DNA of 53,456 bases from Ferruginibacter sp. (GTDB taxonomy: Bacteria > Bacteroidota > Bacteroidia > Chitinophagales > Chitinophagaceae): the NCBI GenBank assembly GCA_025352625.1, contig JANXSR010000389.1:1-53456 (forward strand), in the 5' to 3' direction. Every line of letters starts with the position of its first letter. The stretch's first letter is position 1. The translations under genes were made by a program, and so were the position numbers. The notes below the pieces were generated by a model. The model did no database searches and was not told the DNA's origin. It saw only the letters and a program-made list of their open reading frames with translations. Positions 35,190 to 44,165 of this stretch are shown piece by piece.

Positions 35190-36698
35190 ATGACACAAAA
35201 AGAATTACACCATCAACGCCTGGTAAAAGAAGCAGAAAAAGCAGTGATGCAGATGAATACCCGTCGCCACTTTTTAAAGGAAAGCGCCATGGGGTTAGGG
35301 GCGCTGGCACTGGGCTCCCTGTTTGGAAGCTGTGCCAGCAAGACTTCGCAGAGCAGCAGCGTATTGTTTGATCCTGCTCACCCGCTGATGCCCAAACTGC
35401 CGCCATTTGCAGCAAAAGCAAAGAGCGTAATTTATTTGCACATGGCAGGCGCTCCATCACAACTGGAGTTGTTTGATTACAAACCGGAACTGATGAAAAT
35501 GGACGGCCAGGATTGTCCGCAGTCATTGCTGGAAGGAAAAAAGTTTGCCTTTATCCGCGGTGTTCCAAAAATGCTTGGGCCTCAGGCAAAGTTTGCCCAG
35601 CACGGCCAATCACGGGCATGGGTAAGCGAAAACATGCCACACCTGGCATCCATTGTTGATGAAATAAGTTTTTTAAAAGCAGTAACCACCGACCAGTTCA
35701 ATCATGCCCCGGCACAGTTGATGGTGCATACTGGTTCTGCCCGTTTGGGCAGACCAAGCCTCGGGTCGTGGGCAACCTATGGATTGGGAACCGAGAACCA
35801 GAACCTGCCTGGTTTTGTGGTATTAACCAGTGGTGGCAGAAATCCCGATGCAGGCAAGAGTGTGTGGGGAAGTGGTTTTTTACCCAGCGTATACCAGGGA
35901 GTACAATGCAGGAGCGAAGGTGATCCGGTGTTGTTTATAAAAGATCCGGAAGGGATGGACAGGGACTTGCGCAAGGCAAGTATTGATGCCATCAACCAGG
36001 TGAATGCAGAAGAATACAAGGCGTACAATGATCCTGAAATACTGTCACGTATTTCACAATACGAAATGGCATATAAGATGCAGATAGCTGCGCCGGAAGT
36101 GATGAACATCAACAACGAACCGGCCTACATACATGAAATGTACGGCACCAAACCCGGCGAAGGATGTTTTGCCAACAACGTTTTGCTGGCCAGAAAATTA
36201 GTGGAGAAAGGTGTTCGTTTTGTACAGTTGTTCGATTGGGGCTGGGATAGTCATGGTACTGATGCAAGCCTCGCCATTGATCTGGGTTTTATCAATAAAT
36301 GCCGTTCGGTTGACAAATGTGTTACTGCATTGATACTCGATTTAAAACAACGTGGTTTACTGGAAGAAACACTGGTGGTATGGGGCGGTGAATTTGGCAG
36401 AACGCCGATGATGGAAAATCGGGAAGGAAAACAAAACCCTTACAAGGGCAGGGATCATCATACAGAAGCCTTTACCATCTGGATGGCCGGTGCTGGTATT
36501 AAAAAGGGGTTCTCTTATGGCGAAACAGATGAGATCGGGTATAGTGCCATCAGTGGTAAAGTGGAGCCATTTGATATACAGGCCACCATTTTAAACCAGT
36601 TGGGTTTTGACCATGAAAAGTTTACGTATGATTTCCAGGGAAGACCTTTCAGGTTAACCGATACAAGAGGAAAAGTAATTACAGATATTTTAAGTTGA
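35190..36698 (+). CDS. DUF1501 domain-containing protein (sulfatase-like fold), Tat-type signal with lipobox-like Cys
   Basis: TRRHFLKESAMGLGALALGSLFGSCAS; VWGGEFGRTPMMENREGKQNPYKGRDHHTEAFTIWMAGAGIKKG. Confidence 0.92.
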   Translation: MTQKELHHQRLVKEAEKAVMQMNTRRHFLKESAMGLGALALGSLFGSCASKTSQSSSVLFDPAHPLMPKLPPFAAKAKSVIYLHMAGAPSQLELFDYKPELMKMDGQDCPQSLLEGKKFAFIRGVPKMLGPQAKFAQHGQSRAWVSENMPHLASIVDEISFLKAVTTDQFNHAPAQLMVHTGSARLGRPSLGSWATYGLGTENQNLPGFVVLTSGGRNPDAGKSVWGSGFLPSVYQGVQCRSEGDPVLFIKDPEGMDRDLRKASIDAINQVNAEEYKAYNDPEILSRISQYEMAYKMQIAAPEVMNINNEPAYIHEMYGTKPGEGCFANNVLLARKLVEKGVRFVQLFDWGWDSHGTDASLAIDLGFINKCRSVDKCVTALILDLKQRGLLEETLVVWGGEFGRTPMMENREGKQNPYKGRDHHTEAFTIWMAGAGIKKGFSYGETDEIGYSAISGKVEPFDIQATILNQLGFDHEKFTYDFQGRPFRLTDTRGKVITDILS

Positions 36699-36699
36699 T

Positions 36700-36786
36700 A
36701 GGTAAGTAGTGAGTGGTGAATGGTGAGTGACTCACTACTGACCACTCACTACTCACATTGACCATTAATAATTCATTATTCACTAT
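36700..36786. repeat. Degenerate heptameric repeat with a 13-bp inverted repeat
   Basis: AGTAGTGAGTGGT (36705-36717) / ACCACTCACTACT (36741-36753), plus ~7-nt periodic ACTCACT/ACTCACA/TTGACCA/TTAATAA/TTCATTA/TTCACTA. Confidence 0.65.
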
Positions 36787-37714
36787 GTTATTTAACCGGA
36801 GAAATTTTTTACAAACAACCACATCGGCTACTACTGCATTATTGCTGGCATCGCTGGATGTATTTGCCACACCTCAAAAAAACAACCAAATGAATACAGG
36901 CTTTCAATTAAAAGTTATGGCTACCAACTGGGGCTTTGATGGAAGTATTGACAACTATTGCAGCAAAGTAAAAGCTGAAGGATATGATGGCATTGAAATA
37001 TGGTGGCCTACTGTACAAAAAGAGGAAGCCGATTTGTTTGCTGCCCTCAAAAAGTACAACCTGGAAGTTGGTTTTTTAACAGCCGGTCATCAAAGCAATT
37101 ATGCGGAGCACCTTGCAACTTTTAAGCAAATGATTACTGCTGCAGCTACCAATAAAAATCAGCGGCCTCTCTACATCAATTGCCACAGCGGAAAAGACTA
37201 TTTTAGTTTCGAAGAAAACAAAGCCCTGGTTGATTTTACGTCAGGTCTTTCAAAAGAAACGGGTATAAAAATCTGCCACGAAACACACCGCTCCAGGATG
37301 TTGTTTGCAGCACCGGTTGCCAAAACATTTATGCAGCAAATACCTGGTTTAAGAATTACGCTGGACATTTCTCACTGGTGCAATGTTAGCGAAAGCTTAT
37401 TGGCAGATCAGCAGGAAACTGTGAACCTGGCTATACAAAGAACGGACCATTTACATGCCCGCATTGGTCATGCTGAAGGTCCGCAGGTGAGTGACCCCAG
37501 AGCACCTGAATGGGACGATGCAGTAAAAGCTCATTTTGCCTGGTGGGATGCTATTGTTGCGATAAAGAAACAAAAAGGCGAACTGCTTACGGTGTTAACA
37601 GAATTTGGGCCGCCGGATTATATGCCCACCATTCCTTACACCCGTCAGCCATTGGCAGATCAATGGGCCATTAATGTTTACATGATGCATTTACTTAGAA
37701 AAAGATATTTGTAA
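36785..37714 (+). CDS. Sugar phosphate isomerase/epimerase-like TIM barrel protein, Tat-type signal
   Basis: NRRNFLQTTTSATTALLLAS; GYDGIEIWWPT; CHETHRSR; RITLDISHWCNVSE; LTEFGPPDYMP. Confidence 0.85.
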   Translation: MLFNRRNFLQTTTSATTALLLASLDVFATPQKNNQMNTGFQLKVMATNWGFDGSIDNYCSKVKAEGYDGIEIWWPTVQKEEADLFAALKKYNLEVGFLTAGHQSNYAEHLATFKQMITAAATNKNQRPLYINCHSGKDYFSFEENKALVDFTSGLSKETGIKICHETHRSRMLFAAPVAKTFMQQIPGLRITLDISHWCNVSESLLADQQETVNLAIQRTDHLHARIGHAEGPQVSDPRAPEWDDAVKAHFAWWDAIVAIKKQKGELLTVLTEFGPPDYMPTIPYTRQPLADQWAINVYMMHLLRKRYL

Positions 37715-37755
37715 GACATTTCTAAAAACCCGGTTAAACCACAAAATATTTATCA

Positions 37756-39180
37756 TTGGTACTATTATCTCTTATTGAATTTATTGGTCATTTTCATCCC
37801 TTACTGGTGCATTTACCCATCGGCATTTTATTCATTGCATTGGTGCTGCAATGGATGAGCCGGAAAGAAAAGTATGCTGCATTAAGTACTGCCGTGCCTG
37901 TTATTTTACTGGCGGGTTCAGTTGCTGCTTTTGCTTCGTGCTTAACCGGCTACCTGTTGTCTATCAGCGATGATTACGACAAATCACTGGTAAGCTGGCA
38001 CATGTGGATGGGCATTGGGGTAACATTGGTTTCGTTTATGCTGTATGCCAAAGAAAAGAATCCTCTCTTTGCAATTGATAAAAAAATATTATCAGTAGGG
38101 CTGTTGTTGTTGCTAATGATTACGGGTCACATGGGAGGATCTTTAACACATGGATCAGACTATTTAACCAAACCATTAAAGCAGTTATTCAATAAGGATA
38201 GTGTGGCAAGCGAAACAATAAAACCCATTGCCAATGTGCAGGAAGCGGTTGCTTACACAGCTGTTATCACTCCTATATTACAAAGTAAATGCTACAGTTG
38301 TCACAATGCCAATAAACAAAAAGGAGGTTTGCGCATGGACGAAATCAGCCTGCTGATGAAAGGTGGAAAAGACGGCAAAATAATTACGCCGGGCAATGCG
38401 GATGCAAGTGAATTAATTAAACGATTGTTGTTACCAATAGACAACGAACACCACATGCCGCCTAAAGAAAAACCACAGCCAACTGAAAGTCAAATAGCCT
38501 TGTTACATTGGTGGATATCCAATAATGCGGATCCTCAAAAAAAGGTAAAAGATCTTGCTCAAACAGATAAGATAAAACCTCTTTTAACTGCGCTGCAAAC
38601 TTTAGTGGTTACTCAAAAAGAAAGAACAGATATTCCGGCTGTGCAGACTGGTAAAGCAGCCGAAAAAATAATTGATCAGTTAAAGGAAAGAAATATTGTA
38701 GTGCTGCCGGTAGCACAAAATACCAATTACCTGATGGCCAATTTTGTAACCGACAGCGTAATTGACAAAGCAGATATGGAATTGTTGCTGCAATTAAAAC
38801 CTCAACTAATCTGGTTAAAATTACACAACACCAATATTGCAGATGAAATGCTGGCTTCCATTGCACAGCTAACCAATCTTACAAGGCTCGATCTTTCCAA
38901 TACTTTTATAACCGACAAAGGGTTGCCGCAATTAATAACCCTTACCAACCTGCAATACCTTAATCTGGTTGGCACAACAATTTCCGGAGCTGCCATTACG
39001 CAGTTAAAGGGGCTGAGTAGATTACAAACGCTGTATTTGTTTAAAACAGGTTTTAGTATCAAAGACCTGGCTGCTGTTAAGAATGTATTTCCTACAACCA
39101 TTATTGATACGGGTGGATACAATGTGCCGCTACTTACCTCTGATACGACATTGGTAAAGGAGCCGGTTAAAAAGTATTAA
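37756..39180 (+). CDS. DUF2231-like membrane protein with planctomycete-type cytochrome c and LRR segments
   Basis: Four N-terminal TM segments (GHFHPLLVHLPIGILFIAL); heme motif CYSCHNANKQKGGLRMDE; C-terminal LRRs (LTNLTRLDLSNTFITDKGLPQL). TTG start is uncertain. Confidence 0.88.
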   Translation: MVLLSLIEFIGHFHPLLVHLPIGILFIALVLQWMSRKEKYAALSTAVPVILLAGSVAAFASCLTGYLLSISDDYDKSLVSWHMWMGIGVTLVSFMLYAKEKNPLFAIDKKILSVGLLLLLMITGHMGGSLTHGSDYLTKPLKQLFNKDSVASETIKPIANVQEAVAYTAVITPILQSKCYSCHNANKQKGGLRMDEISLLMKGGKDGKIITPGNADASELIKRLLLPIDNEHHMPPKEKPQPTESQIALLHWWISNNADPQKKVKDLAQTDKIKPLLTALQTLVVTQKERTDIPAVQTGKAAEKIIDQLKERNIVVLPVAQNTNYLMANFVTDSVIDKADMELLLQLKPQLIWLKLHNTNIADEMLASIAQLTNLTRLDLSNTFITDKGLPQLITLTNLQYLNLVGTTISGAAITQLKGLSRLQTLYLFKTGFSIKDLAAVKNVFPTTIIDTGGYNVPLLTSDTTLVKEPVKKY

Positions 39181-39261
39181 ACAGTTAATTTATTTTTTAT
39201 ATCCAGGTAATTAAAATTCCTCATTCTCTATTTTCCCTTTTGCGTAATTCGTTTTCCCAAT

Positions 39262-39279
39262 CCGGCACCATTGCGCCGG
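39262..39279. promoter_or_regulatory. Small GC-rich hairpin upstream of the TonB siderophore receptor
   Basis: CCGGC-N8-GCCGG in an AT-rich leader. Confidence 0.25.
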
Positions 39280-39340
39280 TATCCATTGCTTTCTTTGCAT
39301 TCTTATAAATTTCACATTACCTAATTGCAAAAAAGAAAAT

Positions 39341-41716
39341 ATGTACAAAAAGATAGTAGCAATGATAACCATTTGCCTGGCTGGATTTACAACAATAGCT
39401 CAAAATGACATTTCCGGAAAAATTATTACAAGCGATGGCCAGCCTGCTGCATTTGTAAACATTGAATTAAGGGAATTGAAAAAATATGCAGCCAGTGCTG
39501 AAGACGGGAGGTTTGAAATCAAAAATATTGGAGATGGAAAATATACTCTCATCGTTTCTTTTATTGGCTTACAAACACAGGTAAAAAATATAGAGTTAAA
39601 TGGCAATGCATCTGGCAACTTGGATTTTGTGTTAATCGAAAATGAACAGCAACTTAAAGAGGTCATCATCAGCTCTAAAAAAGGAATTAATGCCCTGCCT
39701 GTAACTATTGGTAAAATTGCGGTTGACCCTATGGACCTTCCACAGAGTATTGCTGTTATTGGCCAGTCTGTTATTAGAGATCAGCAATCAATGCGTTTAA
39801 GCGATATCATAAAAAATGTAAATGGTGTATACCTTTCAACCACAAGGGGCGGGGTGCAGGAAAGTTTTTCAGCACGTGGTTATGCTTTCTCCAGCACCAA
39901 TATGTTTAAAAATGGGTCAAGGGTAAATGCAGGTGTAATGCCCGAAGTAAGTTCGCTTGAAAAAGTAGAAGTATTAAAAGGCAGTGCCGCTATTTTGTAT
40001 GGCAATGTGGCGCCGGGGGGTATTATTAATATGGTAACCAAACAACCCAAATTTAATTTTGGCGGAGAGATTTCTTTAAGGGCGGGTAGTTTTGGTTTGA
40101 TAAAACCTTCTTTTGATGTATATGGGCCCATCAGTAAAAATGTAGCTTTCAGGATAAATGGCACGTACGAAAAAGCAAATAGTTACAGGGATGTAGTACA
40201 CTCCGAACGGTATTATATCAATCCTTCGATCTTATTTAAATTAGGAAGGAAAACAGAATTGTTGTTGCAGGGTGATTATCTTAACCACAATTTTACACCA
40301 GATTTTGGTATTGGTTCTTTAAACAACACCAACATTGCAGCTGTGCCCCGCTCTACATTTTTAGGAACAAACTGGCAATACAATAAAGTAAAACAAACTA
40401 CTGCTACAGCCTCCTTAAAACATGCATTCAATAAGGCATGGAGCCTTACTGCCACAGCTTCTTACCAGCAATACAAAAGAGATTATTATTCTACGGAAAG
40501 AATACAGGCAGATTCAATCGGCGATTGGAACCGACCCTTAAATAAAATACTGTCGCAGGAAGATTATCTTATTGGACAAGTTGATGTAACCGGTAAATTC
40601 AAAACCGGCAATATTGAACATAAGTTGTTAGCAGGTATAGATGCTGACAGGTATTACACCACTACCTATACATTTAATAATCCAACAATTTATGATAAAA
40701 TCAATATTCTTGATGCTGATAAATATACTCCCCGTACAAGCATTCCCGAAGCTTCAAAACTTACCCGCTTACAAACTCCGGTTAACAGAGTTGGTGGGTA
40801 TGTTCAGGATCTAATAAGCCTTTCAGCCAAATTGAAATTACTGGCGGGGGTACGGTGGTCTCAACAGCAATCGCCTGCTGCTACCACCACTTATCTGCAA
40901 AAAGATAGTGTAGCAAAAGGAACAGCAAAAAACGACCATGCATTTTCTCCCCGTGTAGGATTGGTATATAGGCCCACCACCACCACAGCTGCCTATGCAA
41001 GTTATGCCAACTCTTTTTCGATAAACAATGGCACCGATGTTTTTGGTGGAGCGCTTTCGCCTTCCATTATTGACCAATACGAGATTGGTGTAAAAAATGA
41101 TTTTTTTAAAGGCAGGCTCTCCGCTAACCTTACTTTTTATAAAATTATTAATAACAACCTTGCTCAAACGGCACAGTTTGCAGCAGATGGAGTAACGCCT
41201 AATAACAATACTGCTTTAAAAGAACTCGTGGGACAAACGACCAGTGATGGTATTGAATTAGACATTAGCAGCCAGCCGGTAAAAGGCTTAACTATATTAG
41301 CCGGTTATAGTTATAATTATATGCGGTATACCAATATTGCAACAATAAAAGGAAATTATATTGAGGGTGAACGGTTGGTAAATACACCGGCTAATACTGC
41401 CAACACAAGTATATTTTATACTTTTCAGAAACAGGCTGTAAAAGGCTTAAAAATTGGTGCTGCTGTATTCTATACCGGCAACCGTTTTGGTGGCTGGAAC
41501 AATACAGTTGAGCAAACACAAAAATATTCCAGATTAATACCAGTAAAGGGATTCACCACCGTAGATATTTCTGCAGGCTATACATTTAATAAAATTTCTT
41601 TACTGGCAAAGGTTAGCAATCTATTTAATACCTACAATTATTATGTGCATGAAAACTATAGTATTAACCCTATCGCACCTACCCAATTTATTCTTACGGC
41701 TGTATTTAAATTTTAG
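39341..41716 (+). CDS. TonB-dependent siderophore receptor with N-terminal carboxypeptidase-regulatory-like domain
   Basis: ISGKIITSDGQPAAFVNIEL; plug DLPQSIAVIGQSVIRDQQSMRLSDIIKNVNGVYLSTTRGGVQESFSARGY; LKGSAAILYGNVAPGGIINMVTKQP; C-terminal PTQFILTAVFKF. Confidence 0.95.
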   Translation: MYKKIVAMITICLAGFTTIAQNDISGKIITSDGQPAAFVNIELRELKKYAASAEDGRFEIKNIGDGKYTLIVSFIGLQTQVKNIELNGNASGNLDFVLIENEQQLKEVIISSKKGINALPVTIGKIAVDPMDLPQSIAVIGQSVIRDQQSMRLSDIIKNVNGVYLSTTRGGVQESFSARGYAFSSTNMFKNGSRVNAGVMPEVSSLEKVEVLKGSAAILYGNVAPGGIINMVTKQPKFNFGGEISLRAGSFGLIKPSFDVYGPISKNVAFRINGTYEKANSYRDVVHSERYYINPSILFKLGRKTELLLQGDYLNHNFTPDFGIGSLNNTNIAAVPRSTFLGTNWQYNKVKQTTATASLKHAFNKAWSLTATASYQQYKRDYYSTERIQADSIGDWNRPLNKILSQEDYLIGQVDVTGKFKTGNIEHKLLAGIDADRYYTTTYTFNNPTIYDKINILDADKYTPRTSIPEASKLTRLQTPVNRVGGYVQDLISLSAKLKLLAGVRWSQQQSPAATTTYLQKDSVAKGTAKNDHAFSPRVGLVYRPTTTTAAYASYANSFSINNGTDVFGGALSPSIIDQYEIGVKNDFFKGRLSANLTFYKIINNNLAQTAQFAADGVTPNNNTALKELVGQTTSDGIELDISSQPVKGLTILAGYSYNYMRYTNIATIKGNYIEGERLVNTPANTANTSIFYTFQKQAVKGLKIGAAVFYTGNRFGGWNNTVEQTQKYSRLIPVKGFTTVDISAGYTFNKISLLAKVSNLFNTYNYYVHENYSINPIAPTQFILTAVFKF

Positions 41717-41790
41717 TACCCGGTAAAATTACAAAAGTAAGCTTCCCATTAGGGCGGCTTACTCATTTTTAACCGCTAACCTTTATAATT

Positions 41791-42939
41791 TTGAAACTAT
41801 TTTTTAGGCGTATACACCTTTACATGGGGCTTGCTGCCGGGTTGGTAGTAATGATTACCTGCCTCACCGGCGCCATCCTTGTTTTTGAAAGCGAGCTACA
41901 GCATATTTTTTTTAAACAAAGATATTTTGTAACAGTAACGGGTAAACAACTTATTGCAGATAGTCTTGTAAACAATGTAATAAAAAAAATGCCGGAGGCA
42001 AAAATCAACGGTATAAAAATTTATACAGACGGGCAAAGAACGGCTGAGGTGGTAATAATACAGCCAGTACCTAAAAAAAATAAAGGGATAAAACCCTCAG
42101 ATAAAACAGAGAACCGTTCAGCAAAACCGGAAGGCAACAGACTGACAGTTTTTGTAAATCTATATAACGGTGAAGTGCAGGAAGTTTACAATCACCGGGA
42201 ATCATTTTTTTATTTTGTAATGGACCTGCACCGGTGGATGCTTAGCGGTGAGGCGGGTAAACTGGTTGTTGGAATTTGCACCCTTGTATTTTTGTTTATT
42301 TTAATAACAGGCATCATCTTATGGTGGCCTACAAACAAACAAATTTTATTACAACGACTGCAAATAAAAAGGAGTGCAGGGTTTAAAAGATTAAATCACG
42401 ATTATCATGTAGTACTCGGATTTTATAGTTCGATCTTTTTATTTGTATTTGCTTTTACAGCACTGGCATGGTCTTTTGAATGGTTTAATAAAGGTATTTA
42501 TACAGTTACCAATTCTGCAATGGAAAGACCTAAGCCACCCAAAATTTTTATAAAAGACAGTGCACAAAGAATATCGATTGAAGAAGCATTGCAAACTGTG
42601 GCAGCACAAAACAAGGAGGTTGTTTATTACAATATTACTTTGCCAAAAGATAATGCCGGTAGTTATAGTATAAATATTTTATCAAAAACAGCCAGCCATG
42701 AAACGGCTACAGATCTTTATTATGTAAATGCATTTTCACCAGCAATAAACGGGGTTCAAAAATTTGCTGATAGAAATTTAGGGCAAAAAATACGGGCTAC
42801 TTTTAGGCCGGTTCATGTAGCTTCTATTTACGGAGCACCATCAAAAAGTATAGGATTTGTAGCCTGTCTTTTTGGGGCTTTTTTTCCGGCCAGTGGCATT
42901 ATTATGTGGCTTAACCGAACAAGAAAGAAGAAAAAATGA
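41791..42939 (+). CDS. PepSY domain-containing iron-regulated membrane protein
   Basis: RRIHLYMGLAAGLVVMITCLTGAILVFESELQ; DLHRWMLSGEAGKLVVGICTLVFLFILITGIILWWP; TTG start. Confidence 0.92.
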   Translation: MKLFFRRIHLYMGLAAGLVVMITCLTGAILVFESELQHIFFKQRYFVTVTGKQLIADSLVNNVIKKMPEAKINGIKIYTDGQRTAEVVIIQPVPKKNKGIKPSDKTENRSAKPEGNRLTVFVNLYNGEVQEVYNHRESFFYFVMDLHRWMLSGEAGKLVVGICTLVFLFILITGIILWWPTNKQILLQRLQIKRSAGFKRLNHDYHVVLGFYSSIFLFVFAFTALAWSFEWFNKGIYTVTNSAMERPKPPKIFIKDSAQRISIEEALQTVAAQNKEVVYYNITLPKDNAGSYSINILSKTASHETATDLYYVNAFSPAINGVQKFADRNLGQKIRATFRPVHVASIYGAPSKSIGFVACLFGAFFPASGIIMWLNRTRKKKK

Positions 42940-42988
42940 TAGCTTAACTACAATTCTTAAATATTGCTTTTTTATGAAACCAGCCTCC

Positions 42989-43016
42989 CCCTCCCTATAA
43001 AAATTACCCGGGAGGG
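42989..43016. terminator. Possible terminator hairpin between convergent PepSY and TlpA-like genes
   Basis: CCCTCCC-N14-GGGAGGG; no adjacent T-run. Confidence 0.4.
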
Positions 43017-43031
43017 CTGTGATCGATAAGG

Positions 43032-44156
43032 TTATTTTAAAATTTCCTGTAGCTTATTTTCTAATGCACTTCCTCTTAAATTCATTGCTACAATCTTTCC
43101 TTCCGGGTTTACCAGCACATTGAATGGAATGCCATCGAAGCCGTATAAACCAACGGCAGCACTGCTCCAGTATTTCAAATCGCTGATATGATACCACGCC
43201 AAGCTGTCAGCCTTAATAGCATTCAGCCACTGTTGCTTATCCTGATCCAGCGATACACCCAATACAGTAAAATTTTTATCTTTAAATGTATTGTAAGCTT
43301 TTACCAGATTGGGATTTTCACCACGGCATGGGCCGCACCAGCTTGCCCAAAAATCAACCAGTACAAACTTACCTTTTAGCATGCTTAAAGCAAAAGGTTT
43401 ACCACTGGTATCGGGCATGTTTATATCAGGTGCTATTCCACCTTCGTGTGGTTTTGCTTTGGATTGGGCAATCAGTTGTTTGTACTGTGCCACCAGGCTG
43501 TTTAAGGCCATATGGACGGGGAAACGTTTTGGTAATCCGGTGATGGCTTTTTCTAATTTTTCAGGTTCAATATTGCGGGAGTAACCAATAGCAAACAAGG
43601 CTATCACGGCATCATTTGTAGTATCAATATATTGTGCAATAAAATTATTGTAAGCTGCATCCTTTTCATCAAAAGTTTTTTTTGTAACTAAAAAAGTACT
43701 GTCTGTTGGGCCAGCCGCTGACAACTGTTGTACCTCAGCAGCTTTTATTTCAAGCGCCATCCGTTGCTGCTGAATACCGGTGATAAACTTTTTTAAAGAA
43801 GCATTTGCTGCTGAATTAATGGACGCCCCCCCGATAGAGAGGTCTTTGTAATCAGCAAAAAAACCAAGTTCGCTTTTATCATTAATCACAATAAAAAAGG
43901 CGCTGTCCTTTTCCATACGCAGGCGATAAAGCCCCTCTTCCGGGGCTAATGCCGCAATAGTAAACTGTCCGTTTTTTAATTCAGCTGTATCTAATACCTC
44001 AGGATCTTTTTCGCTAAAAAATAATTCTTCCAGGTATATTTTTTGGTTAGGCGCATTTTTTATTTGTCCGGTTACGGTAAATTTCCCCTGCTCGCTTTTA
44101 GTATTGCAAGACAATAAAATCACCGTACACAAAGCTGCAACGCATATTTTTTTCAT
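43032..44156 (-). CDS. TlpA-like thiol:disulfide oxidoreductase with DUF4369-like N-terminal domain
   Basis: Lipoprotein signal; FTVTGQIKNAPNQKIYLEE; FVLVDFWASWCGPCRGENPNLVKAYN (WCGPC). Confidence 0.92.
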   Translation of the reverse strand: MKKICVAALCTVILLSCNTKSEQGKFTVTGQIKNAPNQKIYLEELFFSEKDPEVLDTAELKNGQFTIAALAPEEGLYRLRMEKDSAFFIVINDKSELGFFADYKDLSIGGASINSAANASLKKFITGIQQQRMALEIKAAEVQQLSAAGPTDSTFLVTKKTFDEKDAAYNNFIAQYIDTTNDAVIALFAIGYSRNIEPEKLEKAITGLPKRFPVHMALNSLVAQYKQLIAQSKAKPHEGGIAPDINMPDTSGKPFALSMLKGKFVLVDFWASWCGPCRGENPNLVKAYNTFKDKNFTVLGVSLDQDKQQWLNAIKADSLAWYHISDLKYWSSAAVGLYGFDGIPFNVLVNPEGKIVAMNLRGSALENKLQEILK

Positions 44157-44165
44157 ACAAATAGT

